Notes: a model not told the origin generated them from the letters alone. Counted from the stretch's first letter, positions 9,992 through 22,358 are shown. The stretch is DNA of 64,000 nucleotides from Flectonema sp. DT1601 (GCA_964019425.1 OZ025848.1:248001-312000); one strand, 5' to 3'. Translations and numbers: made by a program.

Positions 9992-11306
9992 ATTGCGCAG
10001 ATCATAAGTTATGGGATTTCCTTTGTTATTTAAACCGTCATATTAATCACAACTTCACTTTTCCAATTTATTTTTCATTATTACACGAAACTATTCAAAA
10101 AAAATTTAGGTCGTAAAAGTTTATTCATATTTTTTTATCTATTTTTCGTGAATTGGAATATTTATTTACTTACGAATCCCAAAGGAAAGCCAACAACATT
10201 AAAAAAATTTTAAAAAAAATATATAAAAAAAAGTAAAACCCTCAACAGAAACAGTTAGGTCGCTACCAACCAACCGTGAGACTCTCACAGACAGAAATAG
10301 GGGGGAAAAAAAAAAAAAAAAAACGAGATATATAAATATCGGTAGATTAAGGGATATCAGGTCGCATCGAAGAGGGATGAAAAAATTTTCAGAAAAAAAA
10401 AACTCAAACATACAAAAATGAAGTGACGTCCGTCAATCAGTTATTAGTGTGTTGGTTACTCTAACCCAACGTTGCCTCGTATTATGAGTTCTCTAGAGAG
10501 GTAACTCATAACAACAGAGTAGTAGACCCTACCTTCCTAATAAACGAAGGTAACAATAATTGACATTTTGGATATGATAAGGGAAATCCGATTTTTTTTT
10601 TTTTTGATTTTTTTTTTGTTGGGGGAATAAAAGAAAAAAAAAAAAGAGCTCACCTCAACACGATAAGCGTGGGTGCTTTTGGTTTTTTTAATTAACCGAG
10701 TAACGGAATGGGGGGATGATCGCAAAAAAGGAACGTTCCACTACGGAAGTCTGAAAACGATCCATCTTAAAAGGGGGCGTCGAATTTCAACTCTCAATAC
10801 AATAGGAGGTGGAGGCTTTATAAAATTAAAAAAAAAAAAAAAAAATGAACAACAGAATGTTTTCACCTCAGCATAAATATTCGTCGGATCGAAGGGAGCA
10901 ACGGAAATATACTTATAAAACTTTGCAAGATTTTAAAAAATAAATGGGAATCAGCTCGCAGAAACAGGTACGAGAATCTAGTTCGGACACACAGGCACAA
11001 GTGTGTAATAAAAGTATTGCACTAGTTAGTTAGTTATTTAATCCAACGTTACTGTATATTATGAGTGCTAGGTAACTCACAGTAACAGAGGACCCAATCC
11101 GTACTATATTTGTGCTTTCAATTTCAGATATTAAAAAAAAAAAGAAGGAAAAAAAATTTAAAATAACTGATCGACTGATATCGATTAAAAGCTTGACTAC
11201 CTTTAACTTACTCACTCAAGGGAAGTGGCAGGTTGGTAGTTTTTTTTTTTATTAGCCATTATTGATTTATAAACAAATTCCGTATAGTTATGCAAGCAAG
11301 TCATTT

Positions 11307-11420
11307 AACAAGTCCGGGGGGGGGTCTGGGGGTAACCCACTCCAGTAGAGGACTCCAAACACGGAGTTTTTTTTATAGCTTCGGCCAGAAGGATCAATTT
11401 CCAGCTGTTCACAATCAGGT
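11307..11420. repeat. Dispersed repeat B, copy 2
   Basis: Homologous to 9083-9205. It starts with AACAAGTC plus a G-run and ends CCAGCTGTTCAC. Confidence 0.6.
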
Positions 11421-11468
11421 TTTTCTTTGAAACCCGTGATGTGCTGGGGGGGGGGTTTTCTAAATAAT

Positions 11469-11504
<36 letters not shown>

Positions 11505-12371
11505 CCAGTAATAAAGAAAAAAAAAAAAAAACATAACAAAAGTACAAACACACAATAGATAAGATAAGATAAACCAAACTCGATGCAATAAAATAAACTT
11601 TTAAATTTTCCCCTAAATCCTCACTGTGCTGTTCAAAAAGGCTTACTCATTTATATGTTGGACACATTGCCCAAATTCACTAATAAATAAAACACTCAAA
11701 AAAAAAAAATCACAAAAACCGCACAGCTATACCAAAGGGGAAAAAAGATCATTTTTGCAGGTGTGCGTGAAAAACGTTATAAAAAAAAGAGCAACAGATT
11801 CATTCATTTATCGAAGATAAGGAAGATAGAAAATACTTTTTTTTTTTTTTTTTTTTTTAAGATGCTGGGAAGAAACCACATAGCTAGTACAGTTATTTTA
11901 CTTTTCTTTGTCTGCTGGAATTCTATCTGAGAAATTTTTTTTTTTTTTTCGTTGTAAAAATAGACTTGTACTATCGTAAAAAAAATTTTTTTTGTGAAGA
12001 AAAATTCCAAGTTCACTTGAATTTTTCCTCACTAGCATAATTCCTGAAGCTTCTTTTTTTTTCTCTTTTTTTTCACCTGCCCAAAAATTCACAAGAAAAT
12101 ATTCCTTTTTTTTTTTTTTACAACAGAACAATATTTATAAAACCTTTTAAAAAAAAATAATAATAATAATAATAATACCATTCTCCTGTCAAATTTATTT
12201 GATTTGATTGTTTGTTTAGTGTATTTTCACTATCATTTTCACCTATCGGAGTCTTTATACGGAATAAGACAAAATGCTTAGCCTCTTGTAAAAATTTCTA
12301 AAAAAATGAAAACTATTCCACAAGAAAGAGCTACGAAAGATGACAGGTTGTTGTATTTTTTGACTGATATA

Positions 12372-12432
12372 TATATGAGGACATGTCAAAAGTCTGGTAC
12401 CGTTTTGGTCAACGGTAAACTGCGGGCATGTA
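12372..12432 (+). mobile_element. Solo terminal-repeat fragment of a TATGAG-family DNA transposon
   Basis: About 60 bp starting ATATGAGGACATGTCAAAAG are nearly identical to the left terminal inverted repeat of the transposon at 31972. The match breaks after GGGCATGTA. No second terminus is seen nearby. Confidence 0.7.
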
Positions 12433-12488
12433 TTATAACGATGCGACGCATTAAAAATGCGGCTTCAATATCGATTTTTTTTACTATA

Positions 12489-12519
<31 letters not shown>

Positions 12520-12534
12520 GATAAGAGAAGGGGG

Positions 12535-12617
12535 GTGAAACTTTGACAATGTAAAAAACAGTAAACAACTTTAGGGTATTAAAACAAAGTTAATATCAAA
12601 AGTACTTGACTGAAAAA
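12535..12617 (+). repeat. Short dispersed repeat, about 80 bp
   Basis: Matches the short insertion at 21991-22065 from GTGAAACTTTGACAATG to ACTTGA with few changes. No flanking direct repeat is evident at this copy. Confidence 0.65.
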
Positions 12618-12997
12618 AATATTTGTAGTTGTTAATCAAAGAAAATTACGTTTAGAAAAAAAAAAAAAAAAAAAAAAACATAAAAGGGAGAAGGGGGAGA
12701 ACATAATAGAAAAATCTGGAGGAGAGAACATTGACATTGTATTATCAAGACTCTCGAGGAGGAGGGGGGGGGCGAAAAAAAGTTTTCGAAAGTCTTACCG
12801 AGCTCAGAGACAACCAACACTATACTAGCTGTCTCCCATTCCTTCGTAGGACCAGAGACCTCAATAAGTATCAAAAACATCCAATCTTCATGAGGGAGAT
12901 TGCTAAGTAAAAATGCTACGAAGCAGATTAATAAAAAAATAAAAATAAAACAACCCCAATAGCTTACAAACAAAGAGCACCTGACTGATGCATAAAA

Positions 12998-13028
<31 letters not shown>

Positions 13029-13448
13029 GGATGGGTAATGATTCTGTGTAAAAAAAAAAAAAAAAAAAAAAAGAGAGAGAGAGAGAGAAAGAAGGGGAAA
13101 AAAGAAAAAAAAAACGAAAACATTCCAAGTTAATGAAGCTTTAGCAAAAAAATGAAATAAAATAAAATAAAATAAATAATATCAACACCATCAGCTAAAG
13201 AATAGAAAACATTTGAAAGGGAAATCATAAAGAGGTCTCTTTTTTCAATAACTGACAGATTAAAAAACATCAAAAAAAAAAAAAAAAAAAGAAGGAAGGA
13301 ATTTACTGCACAAAAAAAAAAAAAAAAAAGAAAATAATAATAATAATACGGGTTGGATGGAAACAATTTAAGAAAGAAAAAAAGAAAGAAAGAAAAACGA
13401 TAATGATACTTACCTCTTTTCTGCATAGAGGGAGCTTGTTTAAGCATA

Positions 13449-13746
13449 TGCACTGTTGACTTAAGGTAATGTTAGGATTGGTAAACACCCTACGAATGTC
13501 GTAAAAAGACTCCACATTATAATAACTCACTCATACACACGTCTCTTTTTTTTACGTGTTTTTTTTTGTCATTCAGCGCAAGTACAGAATCGAATCCGTT
13601 CAAATACTCAAATAGTCATGAGCGCCTGGGGAAACCAAAACCAGGAGTACAACGCGACACAACAGAGTGTAGATAGCAAGCCCATCAGACCTGAGTATCG
13701 GTTAGGAAGACACGTGTAGGTTTCCACTGCTGATTACTCGTCGAAA
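13449..13746. repeat. Dispersed repeat A, copy 3 (longest)
   Basis: Same beginning (TGTTGACTTAAGG) and ending as 9452-9696, with the CCTGG...CCAGG hairpin kept and extra sequence before the end. A stub of a fourth copy follows at 13777-13812. Confidence 0.65.
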
Positions 13747-14280
13747 AAAATAAATTCAGGGAGGGTACTGTTGAATAGTACATGTTGACTAAAGGCAAAT
13801 GTTAGTATAAGTATAGTGTAACTCAACGAAGTGTTAGGTTTTTATATAATTACTATGAGCGAGAAAAAAAAAAAAAAAAAGAAAGAAAACATAAAAAGAA
13901 ATGTTTTCCTCCTGCTGTTACAAACAGAACTCTTTTATTTTTCAAACAAGGGAGTAAAATTAAAAAAATATAGCCCCCTACCGAATACACAGTAATTGAA
14001 TCGCTCACAGCCCTAACAAAGCAGGAAGAGGCTTCAACAACTGGTATTAAAAAAAAAAATGAAAAACGTGTTATTGCTTGCAATATTTTATCTGTTCTTT
14101 CTCTTAACAATAAGAACGCTAAGCTAGCATATAGTAAGCGGGTTAGTGTTTGCCATTCTAACATTCAACCGAATAACAAAACTTTTCTTCCTTTTTTTTT
14201 TTTTTTCTTTGAGTCAACAGGTAACTATCAAGCACCACAACAACGAATGTTTGGATACAACCCAAATATATATTTTTTTT

Positions 14281-14901
14281 TTATGAACAACTGACTGCGT
14301 CCTTGTGCTGAGATATTTTAACTTTGTGGTGTTTCAGTGAGACCATGTGAGTATTTAAATCTTCTGAAATTTTATCAACGGACTGAATCGCCTGTTTCAA
14401 TGATTTCTTTGTGTGAGTTCCGACCGGAGATTCTCCTTTCTTAACCGGAGGCGGATTCTCCCCTTGACGCCACATCTCAACTCGACACATTGAACCATTT
14501 TGCAATCCAGCATACGGATCACGAGCAACTTCAACACCCTTTTCTTTCAGTTTACGAGCTAATAGATGAGTTGTTGAGGTTAGCTGTTTGAGTTCTCTAA
14601 CTAATTTTGGATTGCTCGTTTTTGAAGTTTTGAAAACAGTTTCTTGATAAGCCTGCACTCTCATGTTAAAATGAAGTACCTCCGCTACTAACTGCTGTGC
14701 TGTTTGTCTCCTACCTAATAAACTGAGTGAACTCATATTCAGTAAATTAAGTCCTTCGTTCGATGACGTCCGAGATCTGCTTTTTTCTAAAGCCTCATAA
14801 AAAAGTTCAGATTCACCCATTTCGTTGTCTTCACTCCATACTCCAGTGATATGACCTTCACGAGGACAGTCGTTGTCATCTTTTGCAAGGCAGCATCCCA
14901 T
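14281..14901 (-). CDS. Small MGCC protein, predicted N-myristoylated and palmitoylated
   Basis: A complete 206-residue frame starting MGCCLAKDD. Gly2 followed by two cysteines is the classic dual-lipid anchor: myristate on Gly2, palmitate on Cys3/Cys4 (known rule, not shown here). It would place the protein on the inner face of the plasma or flagellar membrane. Residues about 65-125 and 165-200 look helical and basic (RRQTAQQLVAEVLHFNMRV, KSLKQAIQSVDKISEDL), and the middle is Pro/Gly-rich. No enzyme motif or CaaX box is seen, and I do not recognise the family. ATG 14901 lies 40 nt after an acceptor-like TAG. The lipidation motif at the very start supports this ATG and a real gene. Confidence 0.78.
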   Translation of the reverse strand: MGCCLAKDDNDCPREGHITGVWSEDNEMGESELFYEALEKSRSRTSSNEGLNLLNMSSLSLLGRRQTAQQLVAEVLHFNMRVQAYQETVFKTSKTSNPKLVRELKQLTSTTHLLARKLKEKGVEVARDPYAGLQNGSMCRVEMWRQGENPPPVKKGESPVGTHTKKSLKQAIQSVDKISEDLNTHMVSLKHHKVKISQHKDAVSCS

Positions 14902-14941
14902 TTTTTTTTTTTTGTTGGTTGAAGTTGTGTTGTGGGGTGTT

Positions 14942-14957
14942 CTACATAGAAAAAAAG
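14942..14957 (-). other. Acceptor site upstream of the MGCC gene
   Basis: Minus-strand TGCTTTTTTTCTATGTAG ends at 14942, 40 nt before ATG 14901. The intervening leader is C/A-rich and unlike the surrounding DNA. Confidence 0.5.
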
Positions 14958-15510
14958 CAAGAATATATATAAAACCTCTAGTGTAAGGTTAAATCAAAAA
15001 AAAAACAATCATTGTAATTATAATAGTCATAAATAGTGACAGTAAGAATATGGTCCCTTCGGACTACGAGCAACTAATTGTATTCGCTCTGGAATGGGTG
15101 AGGAGAAGTGAAGTGATGGATGGGTCCAGAGAGATGGAAAAAAAAAAAAAAAAAGAAAAAAAACAATATTATACCTATCTACATAAATCAGGTCTAAAAA
15201 AGGAGGGGTTTTTTTTTTTTTTTTTTTTTTAATTCTTCCCCCCTAAAATAGATTCACCTAAAATATATATATTGATGGCTGATTATGGTGTAAAACAAAT
15301 AATAAAAAAATAATTGGGGGAAGGGGGGGGTGAACGTTAGTCAACATTACTTGTACAGACTAAAGCAAAGCAATTTAAAAAAAAAAAAAAAAAAATGGCT
15401 GCTACCTTCACAGTACGATTTTAATAAAATAAATTTTCATCTACTAGGGAAATTATTTGTGCACGAACTGAGTGATTTAACAAGCATTAGGGTTAGGGTT
15501 GGTTTTGTTA

Positions 15511-15551
<41 letters not shown>

Positions 15552-16368
15552 GGGTAAATTGGGGAAGGAATTTTTTTCTTTTTTTTTAAACTTTTTTTTT
15601 CTTCCTTTTTATCTCGTTATGGGTCCTGTCAAGGCCAAAAGGATAAAATTCATAAAAATAATTATTTATTTACTTATTTTTTCCCTTTTTTCTCATACTA
15701 ACCGACTGTCTGATTATTGAAATGAATCGTGTAAGTGAGTCAGACTGGGAGAGAAAGAAAAAAAAAAAAAAAAAAATACTTTTTCTTCTTTTGTCGATTC
15801 GCACCAAGCTATTCGGCAACAGGTGAAGAAAGTGAATGAGAACGAAATGTCAAAAACACTCGAAAAATCGAAAAAAAAAGTAAAAACGGGTCAAGACAGC
15901 TACGTAATCTAAAACAAGGTACTACAACAGCACGTGTCAGATTTTTCGCCGCAAAGAAAGGGGGGGGCACATAGTGACTTACTTTCACCTGATTAGAGAG
16001 GAAACTACCACATCATAAGAACTCATGTCAACCCAGAGATCAGACTTGTGAGAACACCTCTTGCAGACAAGAAGGTTCGAACCCTCCAAATTTATCTCAT
16101 TCACAAAGTAAACATTACCACTAACTTGATACCTTTTTTTTGGGATTTTTTGAAATGGGAATGAGAGGGCAGGGACGGGGGTAAGGAAATGATTCGAACT
16201 TGTTGAAAAACAAATATTTCACCGCCGGGGGTATATAAAATAGGGAATGAGAGGCGAGGTAATTGATCGAAATGTGGGTAGAGAAAAAAAAGAATAATTG
16301 GATATTTCGCCAAAAAGGGCATCATAATAAAATACGAAGAGAAAGTATTATAACTAAGCCACGCAGGC
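14958..16368. other. Gene-free spacer, homopolymer-rich
   Basis: Contains A-runs of up to about 37 bases (15512-15548), a T-run near 15210, and two telomere-like units at 15487. Frames here are low complexity. Nothing else recognised. Confidence 0.55.
15487..15500 (+). repeat. Interstitial telomere-like TTAGGGTTAGGGTT
   Basis: Two and a third perfect TTAGGG units directly before GGTTTTG and a long A-run. Too short to be a telomere; it may be chance or a healed break. Confidence 0.5.
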
Positions 16369-17512
16369 CTATTCATCATCTTCGTCGTCATCGGTGTTGA
16401 GAGAAGCCTGTGATTGTTTGTCAGTAACGTTCCGTCAATAAAATAGTAATCTATTTAAAACATCAATGGCATACCTGGCTCCTCGAAACTTTAAAGTTTT
16501 TCATGTTTGAAGTAATATTATCAATAGGGGTATCGAAGTTATTCTGTGCTATCCAACGATGTTGAAGAGCCTGCTCAGGGGTCAATCGCTCTCGTGGGTT
16601 CACAACTAAAAGACTTCTAATGAAGTCACGGGCCTGGTTTATTTTATTTTTTAAATAGTTCCATACTACCTACTACCTGTACCAATTATATTAAAAACAT
16701 ACATCGTCAGAAATGCCGTCCCAGTAGGGGGAAGGAAAGCTGTATACACCTCTAGTGATGGCCTTAAACAAGGCCGGGGTATTCTCATCGAAAAATGGGC
16801 AAAACCCACAAAGTAGGACGTAAACAATCACACCAACAGACCACATGTCAACAACAAAAGTGTATCCACGCATCTCATTCAACAGCACTTCTGGAGCAAC
16901 ATAGTTAGGGGATCCACACGCAGTCCTGGCCAATGTATCCCCAGACCAAATCTTCGCCAGCCCGAAATCCGAGATTTTTATCTGTGCAGCTTTGTCATCC
17001 GGCGATGCGAAGAGCAGGTTCTCAGGCTTTAAATCACGATGTATTATCCCCTTTCCGTGAAGGTATCTCACCGCTTCGATGATCTGTCGAGTCAGCTCAG
17101 ATGCTTGCTTCTCAGAGTAACCGTTTGGGTAGTCGTTGCAGATCTTATCAAACAGCTCACCTCCCGTCATTATTTCCATAATTAAATATAACTTGTCGTC
17201 ATCTTCAAACACATCGAAGAGATTCACAATATTTGGATGCTTCACATTCATCAGAATTTTGACTTCTGTTTTGAGGGCTTCGACCTTGACATCGATGTTG
17301 TTCTTGTCAATTATTTTAATTGCTACTTTCTCACGTGTTCTTAAGTTCACTCCTTGTTTAACTCGCGCGAAAGTACCCCTTCCTAGTTCGTCTAACATTT
17401 CGTAGTGATCCTCGATCTTCGCATCGTTTAGATTGAAAATTCTTTTCTTCTTTTCCTTTTCCTTCTTCTTCTGCCCGGCGCGAAACCGAGACAGAATAGA
17501 ATTCGTCGGCAT
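16369..17512 (-). CDS. CaMK-type Ser/Thr protein kinase, copy 1 (three exons)
   Basis: Exons by splice signals are 17512-16703, 16633-16475 and 16407-16369, joined by introns of 69 and 67 nt (GTATG...CAG). Together they give 335 residues ending in an acidic tail DDDEDDE. Residues 10-24 are a Lys/Glu-rich basic leader. Kinase landmarks: glycine loop GRGTFARV 44-51, Lys66 in VAIK, HRD 158-160, DFG 182-184, activation loop TACGSPNY with Thr197, and APE 206-208. The second exon supplies ARDFIRSLLVVNPRERLTPEQALQHRWI. The closest group is CaMKI/DCLK-like CaMK. After the kinase core comes a short NMKNFKVSRSQ segment like the start of a CaMKI autoinhibitory region, but no clear calmodulin-binding helix follows. 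It is a recent duplicate of the gene at 22499. Confidence 0.9.
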
Positions 17513-17552
17513 TTTCTTTTTTTTTTTTAAAGTCTGTTGTTGTCACAACCTG

Positions 17553-17575
17553 CTGAAAGAATGTAATTATTTAAC
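17553..17575 (-). other. Acceptor site upstream of kinase copy 1
   Basis: Minus-strand TTACATTCTTTCAG ends at 17553, 40 nt before ATG 17512. The same sequence stands before copy 2. Confidence 0.5.
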
Positions 17576-17776
17576 CGACGTTAACAATCTCAACTGACTT
17601 CATCTACCGACGTTAACAAACTCAGATTTCCATACTTTTTTTTTTTAGTGATAGCTGTGTGTGTAATAAAGTAGTAGACTCGCAGTAATGTGTTAACTTC
17701 ACTATTTTAGTTCATAATCACGAGAACGGGGAGGGGCAGATTTTGAAGAATAAAGCCGATTGCGCGCAGCCCGCGG

Positions 17777-17807
<31 letters not shown>

Positions 17808-18587
17808 CCTTTCTCTTCTTCCCTCAGTCTGTTGTCTTACACGATGAGTTGAAGGTGAATATGAACACTGTCAACTTATTTTTAATTTTATATTTTATTC
17901 TTATTTTTTTTTTTTTTTTTTTTGACTCGCACAGGGGAGGGGGACTCAGAAATCACAACTAATCATATTAATCTGCGTCAGCATTTCCTACTCTTTACAG
18001 GGGTAAATTGATATATTGTTTTTTTTTTTTTTTTTGAAGTCTCACACACTGAAGGAAAACTAAAAGAACTGGTCCTAAACTGTCAGCGGCAGGCGTGGTA
18101 CAAAATACCCGCTAGAAACCGTATAGACAAAGCTGAGCACCTCTTGCCTATGTTACCATAACAGTCATTCATCACTCATTGAGTATACAAAAAATAAATC
18201 AAAATCTGTCTGAAGGGAACCCCAATTTAGTTTAAAACCCTCAAGGTAATTGTAAATAGTCATTCGGTTGGAGTGACTATTGAGGGGGTGGGGGAGCAAT
18301 AGTTTGATTTTTACAATAATACAACTACATTGTAATATATAAATACCCGTAAACGATATCGTGACTATGGTGCGATCAGAGTCGTCCATGGTTTGGTGTT
18401 GGACTCATACAAGAGTGACGGATTACTTTGATTAGTATAAATTGCAACCACAAAAAAACAATCACCTGACAGTAGCTAAACAATATAGTTCAACTGCGGT
18501 GATAATTTTTTTTTTTTTTTTTTTTTTTTTTTTCTTTCTTACTTCCCCATATCATCAGCACACAGTGAGGGATCACAACAAAGCAAA
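17576..18587. other. Upstream region of kinase copy 1
   Basis: Homopolymer-rich. The first 35 bp or so still match the region upstream of copy 2. A block at 18134-18164 (GAGCACCTCTTGCC and following) recurs at 24237-24268 upstream of copy 2. No gene supported. Confidence 0.55.
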
Positions 18588-20368
18588 TATATGAGGCGGT
18601 GCAGAAACCCCCCCCCCAATTTTTACCAGGCTATTCTGTGGGCACCTAATACCCAATCCGAGCTCACCACCCCACGAAAATACTATCCAAAAAACTCAAA
18701 TCCGGTACTGGGGCATCCTCTAACTGCTCACTAGTTTCAAAATTCTATATTTTTTGACTGTTTCTGGTACTTTTGCCTTGTATCTCTGTTGGTTGCCCTC
18801 AAAATACTCAAAAACCAGCTTAGCAGCTACATTGCAGAAATTTGTTTACACCCTGGATTCCTATGAAGACTGGAATGATAGGAACAGGAGAAGTGATGAG
18901 ACAGGAGAATCATAGATCCCGTGAGAACTGCAGAGTACGATATCGGGTGGTGATTCTGAGTCACCCTTGCTGGCAGTGATGATTGAGCATGATGTGAGCA
19001 TGCTGTTCACAATAAGTACACCCTCAGGATTACTGGAGTTTTTCTAGAATCTATAGCCGCTTGAGGACGCTGCTACAAGCTCTATGTTCCAGTGGCTGGG
19101 GGTAGCAGAAGTGAATAAGACTGGGATAGTAGTAGGAAAGGAATTGTGGAAGAATAGGGACAAGAAGGTGGAGTCAGTGGTTGCCTGTCAGTTGTAACAC
19201 CTGACATGAAAAATCAGGTTCAATAAGAACTGGTAACCACTAGTGGTACCATAATATAAAACTCCTCCAAGTATCAAAAAAAGGAGAGAGGCAGTTACTG
19301 TTACTGTTGAAAACATGATGACCTCGTATCAACTAGTCGATAATAACTCCCCTCTAAAAGACACTATCTCATACACACAGTACTGTTCTCTACCTGGAGT
19401 TGAGTTTCAGCAGTTTCGGCGCTGTATGAATGTGTGCAACTACCGTCTCGCAGGCAGCAATCTCTGAAAGAAGCTTGCCTTCCCGGCATCTTCAGTATTC
19501 GCCACATGTATCTGTGATGTTGACAGATGTAATGGGTGGATCTCTGGGGCCTTCAACATCATCGTAACTTCCTTCTGGCGCTCATAAAGTCCGAAGCTGA
19601 GAAGCGAACAACAATGAGAGGAATTATTGAAATAGATTCTCACATTGGAGATAAGAGACATGTCAGGTGTATTGAGAAGATACATCTAATCCATCCTGGT
19701 GACTATATCATGACTCTGGATTATAAAGAAAAGGACTTCTAATGACAGAAGGGCCAAATTCCCCTTTCTATCAACAGGGGAAATAGTCTGCTTGGATGTG
19801 TACTACATGAGCAGTTTGGAACTGAGGTTCAGTGTGGCCATAACAACTTCCTACTCCTACACATCAACCAGAATGCGATAGTAACGTATCCGGTTATGAA
19901 TAAGTTCTTCTTGATGTCTGAGAATGATAAGATGATTCACTATTGGGCTGATGCTGGTAGGCACCTTGAGAACACAACCGTCATCAGCCTGTTCTGTAAA
20001 ATAGGTTAATCAGCTTGGGTTAACTTTTTCCCTAGTCGGCATGGCAAGTCCGAATGTGGTTGACACTTTGGCAATATCACATCTGTGCTGACACTCGCAT
20101 CTAAATCGCAGGAAATCTGGGCCTTCAAGAAAAACAAAATTTCAAACATAATTTCTACCAGTGCCACACAGCTTACAAGGCAAATGTTACTAGAAACAGT
20201 CAAAAAAGTGAAATTTTTAAACTGGTGGGCAGTAAAAGGGTGCCCCAGTACCGGATTTGAGTTTTTTGGATACTATTTTCGTGGGGTGGTGGGCTCGGAT
20301 TGGGTGTTAGGTGCCCACGGGATAGCCTGGTAAAAATTGGGGGGGGGGTTTCTGCACATCCTCATATT
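18588..20368 (+). mobile_element. DNA transposon with about 130-bp terminal inverted repeats, decayed
   Basis: Left end TATATGAGGCGGTGCAGAAA and right end TTTCTGCACATCCTCATAT are inverted copies, and the match continues inward for about 130 bp on each side (to 18725 and from 20230). Length is about 1.78 kb, equal to the element at 31972. Inside, the plus-strand frames around 19590-20170 resemble the transposase at 39637: MTLDYKEKDF, IHYWADAGRHLENTTVIS, and NFFPSRHGKSECG. The frame is broken by stops at least at 19741, 20008 and 20060, so the copy is dead. Confidence 0.82.
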
Positions 20369-20636
20369 TATAAACAATAAATGGTGAATATAAGCAAAAA
20401 AAAAAAAAAACTTTTTTTTTTTTCGTGAAATTTCAAAAAAAATAACAATCTTCAACAAACCCATGTGTAAGGTATCAAGTAAGGTTTTTTTTTTTTTCCA
20501 CACAATCAGTGTAACCACAACTATTTAGTAGTTGCGGATTTGGTGATGTGCAAAATCAGTCAATCAACCGCACAACACAGCTCACACAAATGTGATTTAC
20601 TGACTAGCGAAACCGTAACTAAAATTCTTATTAATA

Positions 20637-20676
<40 letters not shown>

Positions 20677-21298
20677 GAGAGAAAAAAGAGAAAAAAAATA
20701 CAACGTTTCCAATCCACAAGAGGGGACAAAAAAAAAAAAAAATTGTTTGTGCGCAACCAGTACAAAATCCTAATAAAGGAATAGGTTAGTTACGCTGACA
20801 CAATTCTCTTTCTACCGAACAATGGGTTTGTAGGTACAAAAAAAAAAAAAAAAAAAAAAAAGGAGCCATACCGTTTTTTTATTATCGGAATAGACTTCGT
20901 GTCTAAAGCCGACAAAGAGTTGCACCATCACCTCTGGTGATGGCTGGTTTGCCACTAAAAAAGTACCCAAATAACTGAAACACAGTCAGATCTCTGTTTA
21001 TATATTTAGACTACACTTCTCAAAGTAAATTATTGACTAGCTGAAATAGTACCAAACGGGTGAAGGGATTGGAGATGTAAAAACAACTCTCCGACAAACC
21101 CAAACACGTTGAAGCAACAGTTCAGAACTAATTAACTACATAAATAGCAACAGCCTGTGATCGTTGTCCTTTTTTTGTAGGGCCATACCAGAGGGTGGAT
21201 AACAACATTTGTCAAACAAAACCAAAAATAACAAGCGCGACGAAAGTTGCCGTTGAGGGGGGGAAAAAAGGGAAAGATAATAAAAATAAATTATAAAC

Positions 21299-21329
<31 letters not shown>

Positions 21330-21990
21330 TCATCGCATTTATCCTGGGGGAGAAATGGGTGCAAAAAAACGGGGGAAGTGAAAGAGTAGGACCGTTCATT
21401 GCAAAGTGAATAAAAACGGATACAAAAATTAGTTAGCTCGCGGAAGCTGCGCACACCCGCTGTTTTTTTTTTTTTTTTTCCACCTCCTTTTTTTTTCTTT
21501 CTAATACGTCCTACTATTTTATTTTATTTTTCTGGAGTTGCATAACTAACTACTCTCCAAGTTCAACAATCCACATCTGCAATACAGTTCGCTGCTAACA
21601 AGCAGACGGGCAATTAGCCTTGCAAATCTTTTACATTATACACAATGACATACACCAGCCTCGTGGCCCAATATTACACGTCTCTGCCACTTCACTTTAT
21701 ACCACAAAAGTACATGATTATGACCGAAGTCGTTTTTTTTTTTTTTTTTTTTTTTTTTTGTTATTTTTGCACCAACACACAAGTGTTACTTTTGTTGGTT
21801 TAAACCAGTATTAAGTAGACTAGGTAGCGCAGAACTTTAAATATGAATGGTCGCATTCACTGCCCAGCCTTTTTTTAATAATACTTTCACAATAATTTAA
21901 AGAAACAAAAAGGGAAAGGAAGAAAGATGCTTGGTTCTCAGTTGTTATTTTCTGTGACAAGTGCAGCAGAGGAAAAAAAATAGAGGAGGG

Positions 21991-22065
21991 GTGAAACTTT
22001 GACAATGTAAAAATAGTAACAACTTTAGGGTATTAAAAACAAAATTAATATCAAATTTAACTTGA
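21991..22065 (+). mobile_element. 75-bp insertion flanked by 24-bp perfect direct repeats
   Basis: The 75 bp from GTGAAACTTTGACAATG to TTTAACTTGA sit between two identical 24-bp copies at 21967-21990 and 22066-22089. The same 75 bp occur at 12535 without those flanks. The layout fits a mobile insertion with a long target-site duplication, such as a retroposed small RNA. No poly-A tail is seen. Confidence 0.65.
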
Positions 22066-22336
22066 CAGAGGAAAAAAAATAGAGGAGGGAAAAACAAAAA
22101 AAGAATCGAGAAAAACTCCGCCGAAAACATTAATGAATCCCTTATTTTTTTTTGTCCATGTGATTGCACCACAAGTAAAACTTGATAGGCGTGTAAGGCA
22201 ATTAGCTTCCTGCTAGTAACAATAAGCTACGAATACAATCGAAGTCACTCGCTATTACTGCCAAGCTCAATTGCGGACATTATTTCTGACAGGCACTAGT
22301 TAAAACTGAGAAAAGAAAAAATTCATCTTTCTAGAA

Positions 22337-22358
22337 CCCCCCCCCCCCCCCCCCCCCC
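22337..22358 (+). repeat. Uninterrupted C22 run followed by C-rich tract
   Basis: Twenty-two C in a row, then TCCCCCCTCCCCC. The other strand could form a G-quadruplex. Confidence 0.9.

Larger units (their letters stand above)
7651..14280. other. 6.6-kb gene-free region rich in homopolymers and short repeats
   Basis: No coding region is supported. The frames present are translations of A/T runs. The region carries two dispersed repeat families (entries at 9083 and 9452), a transposon-end fragment at 12372, and a copy of an 80-bp repeat at 12535. Homopolymer runs of 15-30 A or T recur throughout. Short exons or RNA genes could be hidden. Confidence 0.6.

Noticed and set aside
12632-14164. Minus-strand frames of 75-163 residues between the TPR and MGCC genes
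   Set aside because: Dominated by Phe/Leu/Lys from homopolymers. One stretch near 12780-12910 has exon-like edges (CTTAG and GTAAGA) but no recognisable domain.
15487-15500. Telomere or chromosome end
   Set aside because: Only about two TTAGGG units, with genes on both sides.
16068-16090. tRNA gene suggested by GGTTCGAACCCTCC
   Set aside because: The T-arm-like string does not pair over five bases, and no acceptor or anticodon stem could be drawn. The same holds for ATCGGGATCGAACCCC near 1677.
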